Of a stretch of 36,420 nucleotides of DNA, positions 1 to 7,313 are shown piece after piece. How positions within the stretch are numbered: the stretch's first letter is position 1; each line of letters begins with the position of its first letter. The translations under genes were made by a program, and so were the position numbers. Source of the DNA: an uncultured Bacillota bacterium (GTDB taxonomy: Bacteria; Bacillota; Clostridia; Oscillospirales; Oscillospiraceae); assembly GCA_947573385.1 (NCBI GenBank), contig CANPFP010000011.1, forward strand, positions 1-36,420. Reading direction: 5' to 3'. Below the pieces are notes generated by a model, which saw only the letters and a program-made list of their open reading frames with translations, did not search any database and was not told the origin of the DNA.

Positions 1-2
1 CG

Positions 3-914
3 GTGCGCAGCGGCAAGACCCTGTGCACCGGGCTGTCCTTCTTCTGCTGGGCTATTCAGTCCTTTCTGGACCGGTATCTGGACGACCTGTTTACCTGCGG
101 CCACGGGCTGGGGGAGATTGTTCTGACCCCCGACGGGACGGAGATTGCCGCCCTGCTGTGCGCCGACCCGGAACAGGTGGAGGTGAAGATTGGGGACAGC
201 CCCCTGGACTTTCAGCTGTGCAGGGCGGGGCTGGGGGAGAATCGGGAGCTGCCTTATCAGGAACTGCTCCTCTTTACCCCCTTCCAGCCCACCGGGGATG
301 CCCCCTGCGGGGTGTCGCTGCTGCGGTCCATGCCCTTTTTGGCCGGTATTCTGCTGAAAATCTTTCAGGCCACCGGTCAGAACTGGGAGCGGGCGGGTAA
401 CCTCCGCTTCGCCGTGGTGTGTAAGCCCGGGGAGGGGGAGGAGACTTTTGCTCAGGAGCGGTGCGGGCTGCTGGCCCGGGAGTGGTCAGCCGCCATGCAG
501 GCCGGGCGGGAGGGCTCCGTCCGGGATTTTGTGGCGGTGGGAGACGTGGACATCAAAGTGATCGGAGCGGACGGGCCCATTCTGGACAGCCAGGCGCCGG
601 TGCGGCAGATTCTGGAGCAGCTGGTGGCCCGGACGGGGATTCCCCCCTTTATGCTGGGGCTGTCCTGGTCGTCCACCGAGCGGATGAGCGCCCAGCAGGC
701 CGATATGCTCACCACCGAGATTACCGCCATCCGGCGGGCGGTGGAGCCCGCCCTGTGCCGGGTGGCAGAGCTTTGGCTGCGGCTCCACGGGGTTGGAGAG
801 AGGGCGGAGATCGTCTGGGAGGACATCAATCTGCAGGATATGGTGGAGGAGGCCAGAGCGGAGTTGTACTGGGCTCAGGCCGAAAAATTGAGGAGGGAAA
901 CAGGAAAATTGTGA
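3..914 (+). CDS. phage portal protein (5' end outside window)
   Basis: This is the C-terminal 303 residues of a portal protein, the ring at one capsid vertex through which DNA is packaged and to which the tail joins. The frame is open to the window edge, and the GTG at position 3 is only the first in-frame start codon seen, so the true start is probably upstream. Residues near 205-245 (LEQLVARTGIPPFMLGLSW, then ERMSAQQADMLTTEI) resemble the region of HK97/SPP1-type portals where the protein chooses its fold after the crown. The next genes are protease and capsid, the normal order in PBSX-like phages (xkdE, xkdF, xkdG). The stop codon overlaps the GTG start of the next gene. The family call rests on motif style plus position. 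Confidence 0.8.
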   Translation: MRSGKTLCTGLSFFCWAIQSFLDRYLDDLFTCGHGLGEIVLTPDGTEIAALLCADPEQVEVKIGDSPLDFQLCRAGLGENRELPYQELLLFTPFQPTGDAPCGVSLLRSMPFLAGILLKIFQATGQNWERAGNLRFAVVCKPGEGEETFAQERCGLLAREWSAAMQAGREGSVRDFVAVGDVDIKVIGADGPILDSQAPVRQILEQLVARTGIPPFMLGLSWSSTERMSAQQADMLTTEITAIRRAVEPALCRVAELWLRLHGVGERAEIVWEDINLQDMVEEARAELYWAQAEKLRRETGKL

Positions 915-1795
915 AGGAGACCGTGGGCGGCGAAAACGCGGCGGTGACAGCCCAGGATTTGGAGCTGATTGGGGCGCTGGCCCGGAAGCCGCTGAGGGCG
1001 GAGGAGGTGTATACCTTCTCGGTTCGGCTGTGTGACAACGAGATCGACCGGGATTTTGAGCGGTTTGTCCCTCAGACGCTGGAGCAGCTGGCCCCCATGT
1101 TTGTGGGCAAGGCGGGCATCTTTGACCACCAGTGGTCAGCCCTAGGACAGGCCGCACGGATCTATAAGACGGAGATTGTCCGGGAGCCGGGGCGGGTGAC
1201 AGCGGCCGGGGACGGTTACATGTGGCTGAAGGGCTGCGTCTACATGGTGCGCACCGACAGCAATCGGGACCTGATTGCCGAGATCGAGGGGGGCATCAAG
1301 AAGGAGGTCAGCGTGGGGTGTGCGGTGGAGCATGCCGTGTGCTCCGTGTGCGGCTGTGACCGGATGGCGAGCGACTGCGGCCACGAGAAGGGGCAGGAGT
1401 ACGGCGGACAGCTGTGCTGGGCCGACCTGGAGGGGGCCAGGGACGCCTATGAGTTCTCCTTTGTGGCCGTCCCCGCCCAGCCCGCCGCCGGGGTGGTGAA
1501 GACCGCCCGGCAGGGGGCGCAGGACGTCCGGCGGCTGGAGGAGGAGGCCGCCCTGGGGCGGAAGTGTATGGATGACCTCCGGGGGGAGGTGGTCCGGCTG
1601 GCCCTGCTGTGTGACCGGGAGCTGGACGGCCAGGCGGTGAAGTCGCTGGCGGGCAAGCTGTCGTTTCAGGAGCTGGAGGAGCTGAGAAAGTCCTATGCCC
1701 GGAGGGTTGGGGAGCGGTTTCCGCTGCGGACGCAGCTGAATTATTCCACCGGGGACGCCAGGTTTGAGGAGGAGAATCGGGCGTTTTTGGCGTAA
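911..1795 (+). CDS. prohead protease with C-terminal scaffold-like tail (XkdF-like)
   Basis: A 294-residue protein starting with GTG at 911, overlapping the portal stop (GTGA). The N-terminal half resembles prohead proteases that cleave the scaffold during capsid maturation. It has LCDNEIDRDFERF near residues 40-52, a candidate catalytic His73 in FDHQWS and a candidate Ser134 in KEVSVGC. Residues 144-158 hold an unusual cysteine/histidine cluster (CSVCGC, then DCGH) that could bind a metal. After residue 200 the chain becomes charged and helix-prone, as expected for a fused scaffolding segment. It lies between portal and capsid genes, which supports the call. The catalytic residues are inferred from the family pattern. 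Confidence 0.75.
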   Translation: MKETVGGENAAVTAQDLELIGALARKPLRAEEVYTFSVRLCDNEIDRDFERFVPQTLEQLAPMFVGKAGIFDHQWSALGQAARIYKTEIVREPGRVTAAGDGYMWLKGCVYMVRTDSNRDLIAEIEGGIKKEVSVGCAVEHAVCSVCGCDRMASDCGHEKGQEYGGQLCWADLEGARDAYEFSFVAVPAQPAAGVVKTARQGAQDVRRLEEEAALGRKCMDDLRGEVVRLALLCDRELDGQAVKSLAGKLSFQELEELRKSYARRVGERFPLRTQLNYSTGDARFEEENRAFLA

Positions 1796-1817
1796 ATTTT
1801 TAAGGAGGTTATGAGAT

Positions 1818-2831
1818 ATGGCATATTATTACGACAATCTGAAGCTGGACAAGGGGATGTATCGGGAGACCGGGCGGTCCTTCAGCCAGGTGCTGGAGCG
1901 GGAGGACCCCAGCGAGCGGTATAAGGGCACCAGCCTGGAGGGGCTGGACGCCTTTCAGCGGCAGCTGAAACGATTTGACATTAAGGTGAAGGGGGAGACC
2001 AGCGACCCGGTGGAGGCGTTTTTCCGCACCTCAGACGCTGCCGTCCTCTTCCCTGAGTACATCGCCCGCACGGTGCGCCAGGGGATGGAGGAGGGGGATA
2101 TCCTGCCCCACATCACCGCCGCTGTTACCAAAATCGACGGGATGGATTACCGCTCCATTTCCTCTGAGACCGGGGGCGAGGAGAAGAAGCTGAAGCCGGT
2201 GACCGAGGGGGAGCGGATTCCCTCCACCACCATTAAGGTGCAGGCCAATCTGGTGAAGCTGAAAAAGAGGGGGCGGATGCTGGTGGCCAGCTATGAGGCG
2301 GTGCGCTTTCAGAAGCTGGACCTGTTTTCCGTCACCCTGCGGCAGATTGGCGCCCACATCGCCCGGACCCACCTGGAGGACGCGGTGGATGTGCTCATCA
2401 ACGGGGACGGCAACGAGAATCCCGCCCAGGTGACCGCCATTGAAACGGGCGAGACACTGGACTACGAGACCCTGGTGGATTTCTGGGCGAAGTTTGATCC
2501 CTATGTGATGAATACCCTGCTGGTGTCCGGTGATGTGATGCTCCAGCTGCTCAAGCTGCCCGAGTTCCAGAATCCCCTTACCGGACTTAACTTCCAGGGT
2601 ACCGGAAAGCTGACTACGCCGCTGGGCGCGACACTGCTGCGCACCGGCGTGCTGTCCGCCGGCACCGCCGTGGGACTGGACAGGCGCTTTGCTTTGGAGA
2701 TGGTTCAGAGCGGAGACGTGATGGTGGAGTATGACAAGCTTATCGACCGGCAGCTGGAGCGGGCCGCCATTACCACCATCAGCGGCTTTGCCAAGGTGTT
2801 TACCAAGGCCAGCCAGGTGTTAAAGGTGTGA
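1818..2831 (+). CDS. phage major capsid protein (HK97 fold)
   Basis: A 337-residue protein with a strong ribosome site (AAGGAGG) 10 bases before its ATG. The N-terminal 80 residues are charged and helical (a delta-domain/N-arm character). The body carries typical HK97-type capsid features: a conserved surface around FFRTSDAAVLFPEYIARTVR (about 69-88), a central beta-rich domain (KVQANLVKLKKRGRMLVASYEA, about 141-162) and an A-domain-like ending with DKLIDRQLERAAITTISGFA. It would build the capsid shell. It follows the protease directly and precedes the connector genes, matching xkdG in the PBSX order. There is no truncation or frameshift. Confidence 0.85.
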   Translation: MAYYYDNLKLDKGMYRETGRSFSQVLEREDPSERYKGTSLEGLDAFQRQLKRFDIKVKGETSDPVEAFFRTSDAAVLFPEYIARTVRQGMEEGDILPHITAAVTKIDGMDYRSISSETGGEEKKLKPVTEGERIPSTTIKVQANLVKLKKRGRMLVASYEAVRFQKLDLFSVTLRQIGAHIARTHLEDAVDVLINGDGNENPAQVTAIETGETLDYETLVDFWAKFDPYVMNTLLVSGDVMLQLLKLPEFQNPLTGLNFQGTGKLTTPLGATLLRTGVLSAGTAVGLDRRFALEMVQSGDVMVEYDKLIDRQLERAAITTISGFAKVFTKASQVLKV

Positions 2832-2832
2832 G

Positions 2833-3192
2833 ATGACGGAACAGATTTTGGCCCTGTGCAGGGCGATGGGGGCCGGCCGGGAGGAGCTGCTGCTCCCCCT
2901 GGTTCAGGCTGTTGAGGGGCTGCTGGCCGGCCGGCTGAAGGAGGGGGCTGTCCCGGAGGACTGCGGACCCGCCTTTCCGCTGGCCGCCGCTATGCTGGTG
3001 ATGGACCGGCTGTCCGGAATGACCGAAGGAGGGAATGCCGGTGAGGTGACCTCCTTTACGGTTGGTGATCTGAGTGTCCGCAGAGAGGGCGGCGGGGGCG
3101 GTTCGGGCAGGAGCCTGTCCGCCCAGGCCGAGGGGCTGCTGGCCCCCTGGCTGGAGGACACCGGATTTGTGTTTCAGGGGGTGGAAGGATGA
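2833..3192 (+). CDS. head-tail connector (adaptor-like) protein
   Basis: A 119-residue acidic, helical protein that starts one base after the capsid stop codon. By position (immediately after the major capsid, before two further small joining proteins) it should be the adaptor that docks beneath the portal, comparable to gp6/gp15-type connectors. The first 60 residues are helix-rich with an alanine/leucine pattern typical of such adaptors. A glycine-rich turn (EGGGGGSG, about 88-95) separates the last helix. No catalytic motif is visible. The call is from gene order and fold character; sequence alone would not identify it. Confidence 0.6.
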   Translation: MTEQILALCRAMGAGREELLLPLVQAVEGLLAGRLKEGAVPEDCGPAFPLAAAMLVMDRLSGMTEGGNAGEVTSFTVGDLSVRREGGGGGSGRSLSAQAEGLLAPWLEDTGFVFQGVEG

Positions 3193-3506
3193 TGGAGCGG
3201 ATGTGGAGCGACATTTTGGAGCGCTTTGGGCAGGAGGTTACGCTGCGGGGGGTGGAGACGGTACACTGTAAGGCCATTATCCAGCCCTGCCTGGAGCGGA
3301 GCGGGGAGCAGGAGACGCCCGGTCCGCTGGGATTGGAACGGCGGGAACAGTTCCGATACATGGGTCCCGCAGGGCATCCCCTGGACCTGGATACAGTGGT
3401 GGAGTGGAAGAGCCGGACCTGGCGGGTCCGGTCCGCCCACCTGGTAGGGGAGGGAGTTTGCCCCCACTGGTGGGCAATGCTCTGCCCCGGAGAGGAGACG
3501 GCATGA
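3189..3506 (+). CDS. head closure / head-tail joining protein
   Basis: A 105-residue protein overlapping its neighbours at both ends (ATG inside the previous stop region; stop overlapping the next ATG). It is beta-rich with tryptophans (VVEWKSRTWRVRSAHLV near 70-86), similar in character to SPP1 gp16-like stopper proteins that close the portal channel before tail attachment. The location between adaptor and tail-terminator genes supports this role. It has no enzymatic motif. The exact family cannot be settled from sequence inspection. Confidence 0.55.
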   Translation: MMERMWSDILERFGQEVTLRGVETVHCKAIIQPCLERSGEQETPGPLGLERREQFRYMGPAGHPLDLDTVVEWKSRTWRVRSAHLVGEGVCPHWWAMLCPGEETA

Positions 3507-4006
3507 GCGCAGGATTGGAGGGCATCCGTCAGGTGATGGCGGACTATCTGAACAGCATGGGGATACGGGCTGTTACCGCCTGGCCGGGCTCCCCCCGGCA
3601 GGAGCGGGAGGAGCCGGTGGTGGTTGTCTCTCTCCGGGGGTGCCGGGCGGGACCGGCCAGCTTTCAGAACTATCTGGGCGACCGGTTTGACGAAAAATCC
3701 GGCCGGTGGGAGGAGCGGTATGGCAAGAGGGCCGAGCTCACCTTCGGGCTGGACATTTACGCCCCGGAAAAGGTGGGCGGGGAGACGGTGCAGAGGGCCT
3801 TTGACGACCTGGCCGGGGCGCTGATTTTGGGAGGTCCCGACGGGATGGACATACAGGGCTTTTCCTGTGGGCAGACCGTTTGGGATTCGGAACGCCGGCG
3901 GCTGAAGCGGCCGGTGGAGACGGTTTGTATCGCATGGCTGTGCGCCGTGTCTGATACAAGCGGCACATTTGTGGATTTTGTATTGCGAGGTGTGGTAAAA
4001 GAATGA
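3503..4006 (+). CDS. tail terminator / completion protein
   Basis: A 167-residue protein starting at an ATG that overlaps the previous stop (ATGA). An open frame continues upstream to 3404, but this start fits the coupling pattern used throughout the cassette. It has the mixed alpha/beta make-up of tail-terminator proteins: an N-terminal helix (LEGIRQVMADYLNSMG), then strands that include VVVVSLRGC and a central AELTFGLDIYAPEKVGGE segment. Such proteins cap the tail tube and define the joint with the head. It sits just before the sheath gene, as in PBSX-like order. The assignment comes mostly from synteny. Confidence 0.55.
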   Translation: MSAGLEGIRQVMADYLNSMGIRAVTAWPGSPRQEREEPVVVVSLRGCRAGPASFQNYLGDRFDEKSGRWEERYGKRAELTFGLDIYAPEKVGGETVQRAFDDLAGALILGGPDGMDIQGFSCGQTVWDSERRRLKRPVETVCIAWLCAVSDTSGTFVDFVLRGVVKE

Positions 4007-5061
4007 GTATTTCGGTACATCAGCGTCCGGGGGTCTACTCCTCCTACGACGCGTCTGCAGTGGTCAGCGGCAGTGGTTATGGCCGGGTGGTGGGGCTGGT
4101 TGGCGTCAACACCAAGGCCCCGGCGGGAATGGTTCAGATTATTACAAGCTATGACAGGGCAGTGACCGTCTTTGGTTCCGATGGCGGTGAGGATATGGCG
4201 GAGCTCATCCGGCTGGCTCTGAAAAACGGGGCTTCCAGAGTGGCGGCCCTTCCGGTGACAGACGAGAGCGGCTATGAGGGAGCCTTTGCCCGGATGGCCG
4301 GGGTGGAGGATATCGCCCTGATGATCTGCGGCAGCACCGATGTAACGGTGCAGAAAAAGCTGAGGGACAGTGTGGTGGAGGCTTCCGGCATGCGCAGAGA
4401 ACGGCTGTGTGTAGTGGCCGGGGGAAAGGACGAAGATGTGGACGGTCTGATTGCCCGGGCCAAGGAGCTCAACCATGAGCGGGTGGTGCTGGTGGCCCCC
4501 GGAGGGGTGGACGGAGCGGGGGCGGCCACTTCCGGCCTGGCTGTGGCCGCCGCCGTGGCGGGGGCCATCGCCGGCGAGAACGACCCCGCCGTCCCTCTGG
4601 GGGGTGCGGAACTGCTGGGGCTGGAAGGCCTGTCCGTCCGGCTGGAGGACAGGGATATCGACCGGCTCATCCTGGGGGGCGTTACCCCGATGGAAAGCCT
4701 GGGAGGGGTGGTCAGCGTGGTGCGGGGCGTGACTACACGGACCACCACAGGCGGGACGGCGGATTCCTCCTGGCGGGATTTGTCTGCCATACGGGTGGTG
4801 GACGATGTGGTCCCCGGCCTGCGGGATGTTCTGAGGACCAAGTTCCGCCGGGCCAAGAACACCGTCCAGAGCCGGGGGGCCATCCGGTCCCAGGTGGTGC
4901 TGGAGCTGGAGAATAAGCTGGCCCGGGAGATTATTACCGGCTATGAGAATGTTTCGGTGACGGCCGATGAGACGGACCCGACAAGGTGCCTGGTGGACTT
5001 TTCCTTCGCCGTGGCCCACGGGCTGAACCAAATCTGGCTGACGGCGCACATTACAGTATGA
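4003..5061 (+). CDS. contractile tail sheath protein (XkdK-like)
   Basis: A 352-residue sheath subunit. It opens with HQRPGVYSSYDASAVVSGSG, the typical N-terminal handshake region of sheath proteins (PGVY). It ends with a conserved sheath C-terminal domain (VDDVVPGLRDVLRTKF, then RSQVVLELENKLAREI). Sheath subunits polymerise around the tail tube and contract to drive it through the cell envelope, so this cassette encodes a contractile (myovirus-type) tail. The length is well below the roughly 450-480 residues common in phage sheaths; the outer protruding domain appears reduced. The ATG overlaps the preceding stop, and the tube gene follows. Confidence 0.9.
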   Translation: MSISVHQRPGVYSSYDASAVVSGSGYGRVVGLVGVNTKAPAGMVQIITSYDRAVTVFGSDGGEDMAELIRLALKNGASRVAALPVTDESGYEGAFARMAGVEDIALMICGSTDVTVQKKLRDSVVEASGMRRERLCVVAGGKDEDVDGLIARAKELNHERVVLVAPGGVDGAGAATSGLAVAAAVAGAIAGENDPAVPLGGAELLGLEGLSVRLEDRDIDRLILGGVTPMESLGGVVSVVRGVTTRTTTGGTADSSWRDLSAIRVVDDVVPGLRDVLRTKFRRAKNTVQSRGAIRSQVVLELENKLAREIITGYENVSVTADETDPTRCLVDFSFAVAHGLNQIWLTAHITV

Positions 5062-5078
5062 AAATAAGGAGGTAGTTT

Positions 5079-5468
5079 ATGAGTATCGCGGGATTCCCCA
5101 CAAGCAGCGATATCTATCTGGAGGCAGACGGAGTTCGCGTAGCGGTGGTGCAGAGCTACTCCGCCAGAACTACCAGGGGCAGCATTGCAGTGGAGGCCTT
5201 TGGCGAGCCGGAGCCGGTGGCCACCGTGGCTGGCCAGGCGGTCCATGTGATCGAGCTGAGCCGGTTCTACGCCACCGACGAGGCCATCAGGGACAATATC
5301 GACTTTCATTCCCTGTCTGGCTTCTCCCTGGTGATTTGCAAGCCGGATAAAAAGATTATTTACACCGACTGCCAGTGGAGTGCGATTCAGGAGAGCGCCG
5401 AAATTGGCAGTATGGTGATGGAAAAGGTTACGCTGGTGGCTTCCCGGCGGATTGAGACGGGGGTGTAA
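5079..5468 (+). CDS. phage tail tube protein (XkdM-like)
   Basis: A 129-residue protein with a good ribosome site (AAGGAGG) upstream of its ATG. Its size, its place directly after the sheath gene and its beta-sandwich pattern match myovirus tail tube proteins. It begins with SDIYLEADGVRVAVVQSYSA and ends with EIGSMVMEKVTLVASRRIETGV. Tube subunits stack as hexamers to form the inner channel. No insertion or truncation is seen. Confidence 0.8.
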   Translation: MSIAGFPTSSDIYLEADGVRVAVVQSYSARTTRGSIAVEAFGEPEPVATVAGQAVHVIELSRFYATDEAIRDNIDFHSLSGFSLVICKPDKKIIYTDCQWSAIQESAEIGSMVMEKVTLVASRRIETGV

Positions 5469-5471
5469 GCC

Positions 5472-5855
5472 ATGGCCCTGTCAATTTTAGCCGGCCGGGA
5501 CCGGATATCATTGGAAAACGGATTCGATTTGCGGCTGCTGTCGGCCCTGGAGATATTGCAGGCCCGGCGGGAGGGGGAGACGTTGTCCGGGGACGGCGGG
5601 GAGCGGGCGCTATGCTCCAACGCCTGCCTGCTGGCCCGGGCGCTGGAGCGGACGGAGGATCGGACCCCTGTTTTCCGGGACGGCCGGGAGGTGCTGGCCG
5701 GTCTGACCGTGGCGGAAATCTCTGCCCTGGCCGCCCGGTGGAGCACCTTCAGCCGGGAGAGTGACCCCGGGCCGGAGCTGGACGGAGAGACGCTGGAGAT
5801 GGTAAAAAAAAACTCCGCAGGGACTCTGGCGAGCGGCTGCGCTGGCGGGTGCTGA
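5472..5855 (+). CDS. tail assembly chaperone, zero-frame product (XkdN-like)
   Basis: A 127-residue helical protein between the tube gene and the hub genes, the standard place for tail assembly chaperones (gpG/XkdN). The final coding stretch passes through nine adenines (5804-5812), read in frame as GTA AAA AAA AAC. After the run the zero frame gives only a short alanine/glycine/cysteine tail (TLASGCAGGC) before a stop, while the -1 frame stays open for about 380 more bases. This is the layout of chaperones that make a short G form and a long G-T form by programmed frameshifting. See the frameshift-site entry and the extension. Confidence 0.75.
   Translation: MALSILAGRDRISLENGFDLRLLSALEILQARREGETLSGDGGERALCSNACLLARALERTEDRTPVFRDGREVLAGLTVAEISALAARWSTFSRESDPGPELDGETLEMVKKNSAGTLASGCAGGC
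5795..5841 (+). promoter_or_regulatory. probable programmed -1 ribosomal frameshift site
   Basis: The slippery heptamer A AAA AAC (5807-5813) lies in the zero frame of the tail chaperone, inside a run of nine A. A Shine-Dalgarno-like GGAG (5795-5798) lies about 9-12 bases upstream. Three bases downstream, CGCAG (5816-5820) can pair with CTGCG (5837-5841). The -1 frame is open from here to 6190. These are the elements known from bacterial frameshift sites such as dnaX and phage G/GT genes. Frameshifting itself is inferred. Confidence 0.7.
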
Positions 5856-6190
5856 AGGAGTTTCACGCTCTGCCCACCGAAGGGCGGGCACGGGAGATGA
5901 AGGGCAGAGACTATCTGTGGTGTCTGACTAATATGCTGCTGGACCAAGAGGAGACGCTGGAGAGACTATGTCCCGGCTGCCGGGCCCGGGCGCTGGAGGA
6001 GCGCTGTCCGGCCTGCGGGGCTTCCGCAGGGGACTGGGGGGAGGGGGCGGAGAGCGGCGCCTTCGATTTGGAGCGTTTTGAGATGCTGAAGGGGGGGCAT
6101 AGGTGCGTGACTATCTGGAGGAGCTGCTGGATGGAACGGGTGCGCTGCTGGAGGAGCTGCGGCGGATGGAGCGGGGTTTGTCTAACCTGA
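5849..6190 (+). CDS. -1 frameshift extension of the tail chaperone, with zinc-ribbon motif
   Basis: This open frame is probably not a separate gene. It runs in the -1 frame relative to the chaperone and is open from the slippery site (about 5810) to the stop at 6190. A -1 slip would give a fusion of about 239 residues. An internal GTG at 5849 is the only convenient independent start. The extension encodes EFHALPTEGRAREMKGRDYL and LCPGC...RCPACG, a four-cysteine zinc-ribbon-like pair. Its last roughly 88 bases overlap the next gene, where the translation becomes tryptophan/cysteine-rich and probably not structurally important. In phage lambda the T part of gpGT recruits the tail tube; a similar role is inferred here. 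Confidence 0.6.
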   Translation: MLKEFHALPTEGRAREMKGRDYLWCLTNMLLDQEETLERLCPGCRARALEERCPACGASAGDWGEGAESGAFDLERFEMLKGGHRCVTIWRSCWMERVRCWRSCGGWSGVCLT

Positions 6191-6726
6191 CCGGGGGAGA
6201 CAGGCGGGAAGCTGCTGAAGATTCAAAGGAAACAGAAGATATTTTGGGGGGAGAAAGCGCGGTTGACGATACAGAAAAACCCGTATACCGGAAAATGAAT
6301 GCGGTTGACTATACGGATATTTTACCAAAAAAACCGGCGGAACAGGGGGACGTTCACCCAGACAGGGAGGACGGAAACGAGCTGGAATTGGTCCGGCAGC
6401 CGGGCAGAGAGACGGAAACCGGGGCAGAGCAGAGTCGGAAGGCCCCTTTGACGGCCCAGCTGGAACGGCTGGACCGGGCGGTATCTGCGTCTGCCGGGGG
6501 AACTCTGCGCCATGGGAAAAGAGAAAAATGGTGGGATGAGGTTTGCCGTCCGGCGGGGCTCAAAACGGAGACAGGATTCGTCTCGGGGCCGGACCTCCCC
6601 GGGGAGGTCCGGCTTGGAGCGGAGAGACGGTTTGCTTCAAGCAGAGGGCCGGACTGGGTGGAGCAGGCCGACCGGGCCTTCCGCCGGGACAGCCGCCGGT
6701 ATGACGGGGGCTTCTATCTGTACTGA
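6103..6726 (+). CDS. unknown protein at the tape-measure position
   Basis: A 207-residue protein with GTG start, preceded by a G-rich ribosome site (about 6090-6096). In PBSX-like cassettes this place, after the chaperone and before the LysM hub gene, holds the tape measure gene, usually several hundred to over a thousand residues. Here the product has only a short helical N-terminus (DYLEELLDGTGALLEELRRM), a long charged, probably disordered middle, and a compact aromatic end (WVEQADRAFRRDSRRYDGGF). I do not recognise a family. It could be a highly reduced tape measure, a substitute for one, or an unrelated baseplate factor. No transmembrane or peptidase segment is visible. Confidence 0.65.
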   Translation: MRDYLEELLDGTGALLEELRRMERGLSNLTGGDRREAAEDSKETEDILGGESAVDDTEKPVYRKMNAVDYTDILPKKPAEQGDVHPDREDGNELELVRQPGRETETGAEQSRKAPLTAQLERLDRAVSASAGGTLRHGKREKWWDEVCRPAGLKTETGFVSGPDLPGEVRLGAERRFASSRGPDWVEQADRAFRRDSRRYDGGFYLY

Positions 6727-6740
6727 GGAGGAATGGCGGA

Positions 6741-7313
6741 ATGATTTTGACCCCAATGCGCTATAAGAGCTACACCTGGCCCCACAATCCCCGGGTGTAC
6801 TCCATTGATTTTCAGCGGACGGTAGCGGTGCATAAGACCCCCTTTGACCGTTATCAGCTCCAGGATTTGGGGATGGGGCAGCGAATTATGGAGGGAGAGG
6901 GGGAGTTTGCGGGGGAGGGAGCCTATATGGAATTTCAGCGGCTGGCCTGTGTCTTTTATGAGGGCGGGCCGGGGCTGCTGGTCCATCCGCTGTGGCAGGT
7001 GGCCAGTGCGTATTTTGTCTCCCTTCGGGTGGAGCAGGAGCCCCGGCCTGACTATGTGCGCTACTCCTTCGCGTTTTGGGAGGAGCACAGCCTTTACAAC
7101 GGGCTGGCCGCCCGGACGGTGGGGACGTCTACAGCCGGAGGGGGGAGCGGAGAAAGTACCGGCCAGCCCGCCTATCATCGGGTGGTGAGGGGGGATACCC
7201 TGTGGGCGCTGGCCGGGCGGTACGGAATTTCGCTGGCGGAGCTGGTGGCCCTGAATCCCCAGATTAAAAACCCCAATCTGATTCGGGCAGGGGAGGAGGT
7301 GCGGGTGCGTTGA
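6741..7313 (+). CDS. LysM-domain baseplate hub protein (XkdP/gp53-like)
   Basis: A 190-residue protein with an AGGAGG-type ribosome site. Residues 1-115 match the N-terminal hub domain found with LysM in contractile tails (PRVYSIDFQRTVAVHKTPF, then GEGAYMEFQRLACVFYEGGPG). A short glycine/serine linker follows. A LysM peptidoglycan-binding domain occupies about 146-190 (HRVVRGDTLWALAGRYGIS, then LNPQIKNPNLIRAGEEV). It probably links the tube end to the central hub and helps the tail engage the cell wall. Its stop overlaps the TTG start of the next gene. Confidence 0.8.
   Translation: MILTPMRYKSYTWPHNPRVYSIDFQRTVAVHKTPFDRYQLQDLGMGQRIMEGEGEFAGEGAYMEFQRLACVFYEGGPGLLVHPLWQVASAYFVSLRVEQEPRPDYVRYSFAFWEEHSLYNGLAARTVGTSTAGGGSGESTGQPAYHRVVRGDTLWALAGRYGISLAELVALNPQIKNPNLIRAGEEVRVR

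Noticed and set aside
461-910. Upstream extension of the prohead protease frame inside the portal gene
   Set aside because: The sequence is the out-of-frame reading of the portal gene; the GTG at 911 overlapping the portal stop fits the cassette's coupling style.
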